Of a stretch of 15,233 nt of DNA, positions 12,394 to 15,233 are shown piece after piece. The stretch spans positions 1-15,233 of the forward strand of contig NZ_WWVR01000050.1 of NCBI RefSeq assembly GCF_009883055.1. Direction: 5' to 3'. How positions within the stretch are numbered: the first letter of the stretch is position 1; every line of letters starts with the position of its first letter. The position numbers and the translations under genes are program-made. This DNA comes from Blautia sp. BIOML-A1. GTDB lineage: Bacteria; Bacillota; Clostridia; Lachnospirales; Lachnospiraceae. The notes beneath the pieces are model-generated. The model was not told the origin of the DNA. It was given only the letters and a program-made list of their open reading frames with translations, and made no database searches.

Positions 12394-13305
12394 TTATCTA
12401 TCACTATTCTGCCATTTTCTCCGATATTCTGTGGGTGAACAATGTGTGTATTCTCGAAAAACCTTTCCAAAATAACTGCTACTCCCCAAACCGCACTCAT
12501 GGCTGATAACGGTAACTGCTTCCTGCCCCTTTGCTAGCATCTGACAGGCAGCTTGCAGACGGTAAGCCTTTATATACTCTACGGGTGTCATGTGCAGACA
12601 GTCATGGAACACTCTATAACACTCCCTTTCGCTTAGGTATGCTGCTGCCGCAAGTTCCGGGATAGAGATTTTCTCTCTGTAATGTTCGTGAATATATATC
12701 ATCATCAGCTTTATTTTATCGTTGCTTTTATTATGTTCCCCCTTTTTTTCACGCATAGGACGGGATAGTTCAAAAAGCATGAGCCATATTTCTGTTAGGG
12801 TTTCCCGCAGTTTTATTTCATATCCAAATTCATCACTGGATAAACGAAATGAAGCGGCAAGCAGTTTCAAAATCCTTTCTTCTTCTGCATTGCCTGGAAA
12901 AAGCGGAATTACCTCAATCTGTGGGGCTGTTATGATAGGCGCAATATATTTTTGTTCAATCCTGCTTCCCTGTTCCCCGGCAAGTAGGGAAACATCGAAA
13001 ATATGAAGTAGCTGTATATTCTTTTCTTTCTGCGATATTGCTTTTGTCATATGGAGTACATTGGAATTTACTATGCCGCCGCTTCCAGCCGGAAACAACA
13101 GTTTTCCTCCCGGCGTATCATATTCAATGCTACCACTTTCCATATAAAAAAGTTCCACTGTCTTGTGCCAGTGCCACGGTACATAATGTCCGATATACTT
13201 GTCAAGTTCTGCCCTTGAAGCGATATAGGGAAAATCTTTTTCAAAACCGGGAAGCAGTTCTTCCTTGCTTCCAGTATAAAATTCAATGCTATGGATATTT
13301 TTCAT
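12394..13305 (-). CDS. AraC-family transcriptional regulator with cupin domain
   Basis: The protein has 303 residues, with ATG preceded by AGGTG at good distance. The N-terminal half is a cupin-like sensor: YVPWHWHKTVELFYMESG at about 41-58, the usual ligand-binding strand pattern, then FPAGSGGIVNSNVLHM. Residues about 200-300 hold two AraC helix-turn-helix motifs: ISIPELAAAAYLSERECYRVF and AVTVISHECGLGSSSYFGKVF, ending SPTEYRRKW. Such proteins sense a small molecule, often a sugar, and activate neighbouring genes. The weak -35 in front of the next gene (12305) and the acetyltransferase/HAD operon beyond are plausible targets. It has its own promoter at 13353-13382. Confidence 0.9.
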   Translation of the reverse strand: MKNIHSIEFYTGSKEELLPGFEKDFPYIASRAELDKYIGHYVPWHWHKTVELFYMESGSIEYDTPGGKLLFPAGSGGIVNSNVLHMTKAISQKEKNIQLLHIFDVSLLAGEQGSRIEQKYIAPIITAPQIEVIPLFPGNAEEERILKLLAASFRLSSDEFGYEIKLRETLTEIWLMLFELSRPMREKKGEHNKSNDKIKLMMIYIHEHYREKISIPELAAAAYLSERECYRVFHDCLHMTPVEYIKAYRLQAACQMLAKGQEAVTVISHECGLGSSSYFGKVFREYTHCSPTEYRRKWQNSDR

Positions 13306-13352
13306 GTCTGTTCACCTGCACATCTGCGATTTTGTATCTGCTTTATGGATTA

Positions 13353-13382
13353 AATATACTAGAATAGCTCGGTAATTGTCAA
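13353..13382 (-). promoter_or_regulatory. Sigma-70-type promoter of the AraC-family gene
   Basis: On the - strand a perfect TTGACA (13382-13377) is followed by 18 bases and TATATT (13358-13353). The start codon at 13305 lies about 48 bases after the -10. No inverted repeat was seen next to it. Confidence 0.7.
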
Positions 13383-13496
13383 TCAATCAAAACAGATTCA
13401 TTTGGAAGATTATAAAAAATAGTGTTAAAAATCAAAGAACAGTTTTCACAGACTCTAAAAATCTGGATAACTAAAAATAAGTATATTTGTTTTGTG

Positions 13497-13519
13497 AAAA
13501 ACAGGCAGTTTTACCTGCC
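13497..13519 (-). terminator. Terminator of the mobilization operon
   Basis: On the - strand GGCAG (13519-13515) and CTGCC (13508-13504) pair around six bases and are followed by TGTTTTT. The stem is short but the T run is good. It lies ten bases after the stop at 13529. Confidence 0.65.
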
Positions 13520-13528
13520 CATTTTACT

Positions 13529-14497
13529 TTAAAAATATCCTCGTTTTTCTCGCCAGTTTTTCACATAACATCGGATTCCGATATAAACCGCATGTACCAG
13601 AAGTAGCAACATAATGAGGTTTATCGGAATAATTGATTTTATCCATTTTCCGAAATAGATTATGATAGCTGTACTCATTATCACCACCATGATGCTGATA
13701 ATATCCCAGCAATATTTCCGGTAGATTTTCCCCACCTGATAGCCAGTCCCGATTATCAGCAATCCCGTTATGATAAATAAAATTCCCATAACAATACTTA
13801 CAATCAGCCAGTACACAATCCCTGAAATGATACTATTTGAGATTCCACTGCTTAACTGTCCGAAAGAATCTGCACCTGCAACAAATTTTTGAAACAGGCT
13901 TAAGATTCCTTTAGCAAACATACTGAAAAAGCTAATACAGTCACTAAAGAAAACTGGAGAAAGGATAGCAGTGAATAGTGTAATGGCTATACTGTACCAT
14001 GCCAGCAGAAACAGGATACTTTCATAACCAGCCGTCATATTTTTATATTTTTTCTCTAACTGAATTTTACGGTTATCGCATTTTTCTTTTGCTTTTTGGT
14101 AAGCAGTGCGGTCACAGTTATCGCATTTCTCATAGGGCACTTTTTTCTCAACAGCTACCTCTGTTGTCTTTTGGTGTGTCTGTGCATAGCGTTTTGCCTG
14201 TTCCGCTTTTTCATACCTAAATTTCCATGCCACGACTTCTGCGTCGGCTCTTTTCCTGCTGTCTGTCTCGTTGGCTAATTGTTCTTCTATTTTCCTTAAT
14301 CTTGTCCGCAATGCTTCGATATTCTCGACTCTGTTTTCGCTGTTCAATTTCTCGTTCAAGGTCAGCGATCTGTTTAGCTGCCTGTTCAGTTCCATAATCA
14401 TCTGGTCTTTCTGATCCAGTTCGTCCTGCATCTGTTCTGTCATCTGTAGAAGTTCTTCCACTTGACCGACGTTCTCTAAGTTTACGCATTCTCGCAT
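13529..14497 (-). CDS. Coiled-coil membrane protein of a mobilizable element (DUF6040-like)
   Basis: The protein has 322 residues. ATG at 14497 has GAGGG six bases upstream. Residues 10-110 are a long coiled coil (VEELLQMTEQMQDELDQKDQ and onward). Residues 118-145 hold CDNCDR with Cys125, Cys128 and Cys140. Four or five hydrophobic segments follow: about 160-184, 187-206, 222-255, 263-283 and 290-312. The combination of a MobA/MobL relaxase gene, coiled-coil gene and coiled-coil membrane gene resembles mobilizable elements of Lachnospiraceae; the family may be DUF6040. A role in anchoring transferred DNA or the relaxosome to the membrane is inference. Its start comes after three stop codons in the same frame as the gene before it. 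Confidence 0.7.
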   Translation of the reverse strand: MRECVNLENVGQVEELLQMTEQMQDELDQKDQMIMELNRQLNRSLTLNEKLNSENRVENIEALRTRLRKIEEQLANETDSRKRADAEVVAWKFRYEKAEQAKRYAQTHQKTTEVAVEKKVPYEKCDNCDRTAYQKAKEKCDNRKIQLEKKYKNMTAGYESILFLLAWYSIAITLFTAILSPVFFSDCISFFSMFAKGILSLFQKFVAGADSFGQLSSGISNSIISGIVYWLIVSIVMGILFIITGLLIIGTGYQVGKIYRKYCWDIISIMVVIMSTAIIIYFGKWIKSIIPINLIMLLLLVHAVYIGIRCYVKNWREKRGYF

Positions 14498-14515
14498 CTA
14501 TATCCCTCACTTTCT

Positions 14516-14875
14516 CTATCTGCTGTTTAAGGTCAGTAATTCTCTGCTCTGTTTCAGCAATAAGCTGTTCTCGTTGTTCAGCTTCTGCGTTAATTCCTGC
14601 CATTGCTGATTCTCGGTTTCCAACTGTTCGATTCTGTTTTTCTGCTGTTCAATCTGGGAAAACAGTTCTTCTGTATCTGGCAAAAGATTCAGCAGTCCGG
14701 ATAACTCGCTGTTTAATATCTGCAAACTCTGGTTCTGCTCCTGAAAGGACAGAAGCTGTCTGTCTTTTTCCTGTAATTCCTGTACCATCTCTGCCATAAG
14801 GTTCTGCTGTTCCTCGATCTGGTTTATCATTGATTCCATCATGGGAATGACTTCCCGGCTTTCTTCTAATGTCAT
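14516..14875 (-). CDS. Coiled-coil mobilization accessory protein
   Basis: The protein has 119 residues. ATG at 14875 has AAGGAGCG at a good distance. Almost the whole chain is a coiled coil with heptad leucines (MVQELQEKDRQLLSFQEQNQ, ILNSELSGLLNLLPDTEELF, IEQLETENQQWQELTQKLNN), broken once by the LLPDTEE turn. It has no catalytic motif. It lies inside the 3' end of the relaxase frame, overlapping it by 227 bases, and ends 18 bases before the next start. Coiled-coil partners of MobA/MobL relaxases can help bind the transfer origin; that is inference here. Confidence 0.7.
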   Translation of the reverse strand: MTLEESREVIPMMESMINQIEEQQNLMAEMVQELQEKDRQLLSFQEQNQSLQILNSELSGLLNLLPDTEELFSQIEQQKNRIEQLETENQQWQELTQKLNNENSLLLKQSRELLTLNSR

Positions 14876-15233
14876 TTAATCGCTCCTTCCATAATGATAA
14901 TGCACCTGATACTTTTCCAAAGGTGTCCAGTATCTTTTGCAATAACGTGTTTTGCTGTTTTATGATTTGATTTTCCGCTACTTTCCACGAACCTTTTATT
15001 TCCTGCCCGGCAAGAAATTTTTGTTCAATCTTTCTTGCGTCAGCACCTTCATGGATGGTAGGAATCTGGAGTTTTCCCTGTTTTTCATAAGAACGGTGAT
15101 TAACCTGATTATGCAAAGGAAGATGTTCATTACACACCTTTGCCCACTCACTCCGCCACAGCTCACAATTTTTGGGATTGTTCCATCCAGTAGCATCGGT
15201 CAGCACCCGTTTCCATTGCAGGCGGTTTCTTGC
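14649..15233 (-). CDS. MobA/MobL-type relaxase, C-terminal part (5' partial)
   Basis: The frame is open to the right edge. Residues near the edge (WNNPKNCELWRSEWAKVCNE, then VNHRSYEKQGKLQIPTIHEG) match the region that ends the MobA/MobL relaxase domain, where R/VDHRSY and IPTIHxG are typical. A GTG at 15206 is an internal codon, not the start. The N-terminal nicking tyrosine and histidine motif must lie outside. After residue LWKERLND the reading changes character: the last 70 residues (rich in Gly, Ser, Arg) overlap the coiled-coil gene in another frame and may be only weakly constrained, or the real stop may have been lost. This relaxase belongs to a different family from the remnant at 7014-7610. 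Confidence 0.7.
   Translation of the reverse strand, partial: ARNRLQWKRVLTDATGWNNPKNCELWRSEWAKVCNEHLPLHNQVNHRSYEKQGKLQIPTIHEGADARKIEQKFLAGQEIKGSWKVAENQIIKQQNTLLQKILDTFGKVSGALSLWKERLNDIRRKPGSHSHDGINDKPDRGTAEPYGRDGTGITGKRQTASVLSGAEPEFADIKQRVIRTAESFARYRRTVFPD

Noticed and set aside
12306..12500. Longer N-terminus for the 79-residue protein
   Set aside because: It runs into the AraC gene in another frame; GTG 12305 has a strong AGGAGGTG.
14217..14603. Independent gene in the third frame of the coiled-coil region
   Set aside because: No good ribosome binding site, and it overlaps both better supported genes. Kept only as a finding on possible dual coding.

Overview
The window reads as mobile DNA from a low-GC Firmicute, most likely a gut Clostridia/Lachnospiraceae-type host. 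This rests on strong AGGAGG ribosome binding sites, AT-rich and purine-biased coding strands, and protein families (YolD-like, YodL/LPD, TTRAP-like, DUF6061-like, MobA/MobL) that are typical of conjugative and mobilizable elements in those bacteria. No rRNA, tRNA, CRISPR array, integrase or transposase was recognised. All family names come from reading motifs, not from a search.

Left block (1-5200, mostly + strand). The tail of one helix-turn-helix protein is followed by its paralogue with two such domains. Then comes a tight set of conjugative-element accessory genes: YolD-like, a YodL/LPD16-like protein, a TTRAP-like small protein, a second YodL protein with LPD28/DUF4316-like parts, and a 96-residue protein. 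It ends at a clear terminator near 4100. Next is a two-gene module, an XRE regulator and a membrane-anchored protein of unknown function. Four copies of a TTCTAAAGAA-like element lie around its two promoters.

Nucleotide block (5200-7610, - strand). Read right to left: the 3' end of a conjugative relaxase, a DUF1599-like protein, a ThyX-family thymidylate synthase, a dUTPase and an XRE regulator. The middle genes overlap. The dUTPase reading frame keeps its first catalytic motif only if translation begins at an ATA codon. The set could lower dUTP and raise dTMP when the element enters a cell.

Junction and cargo (7610-10080). The relaxase homology stops near 7610 and is followed by a non-coding stretch with two hairpins. 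Beyond it, on the + strand, are two GNAT acetyltransferases, a YczE-like membrane protein and a DUF6061-like protein. None looks like a transfer gene.

Right block (10080-15233, - strand). Read right to left: the 3' part of a MobA/MobL-type relaxase, two coiled-coil proteins (one with a multi-helix membrane domain and a CxxC motif), an AraC-type regulator with a good promoter, a small conserved protein with a structured leader, then an operon of HD-domain protein, hexapeptide acetyltransferase and HAD phosphatase. The simplest reading is that a second, mobilizable element or a rearrangement has interrupted the relaxase gene of the first. The far boundary lies outside the window, so this remains inference.
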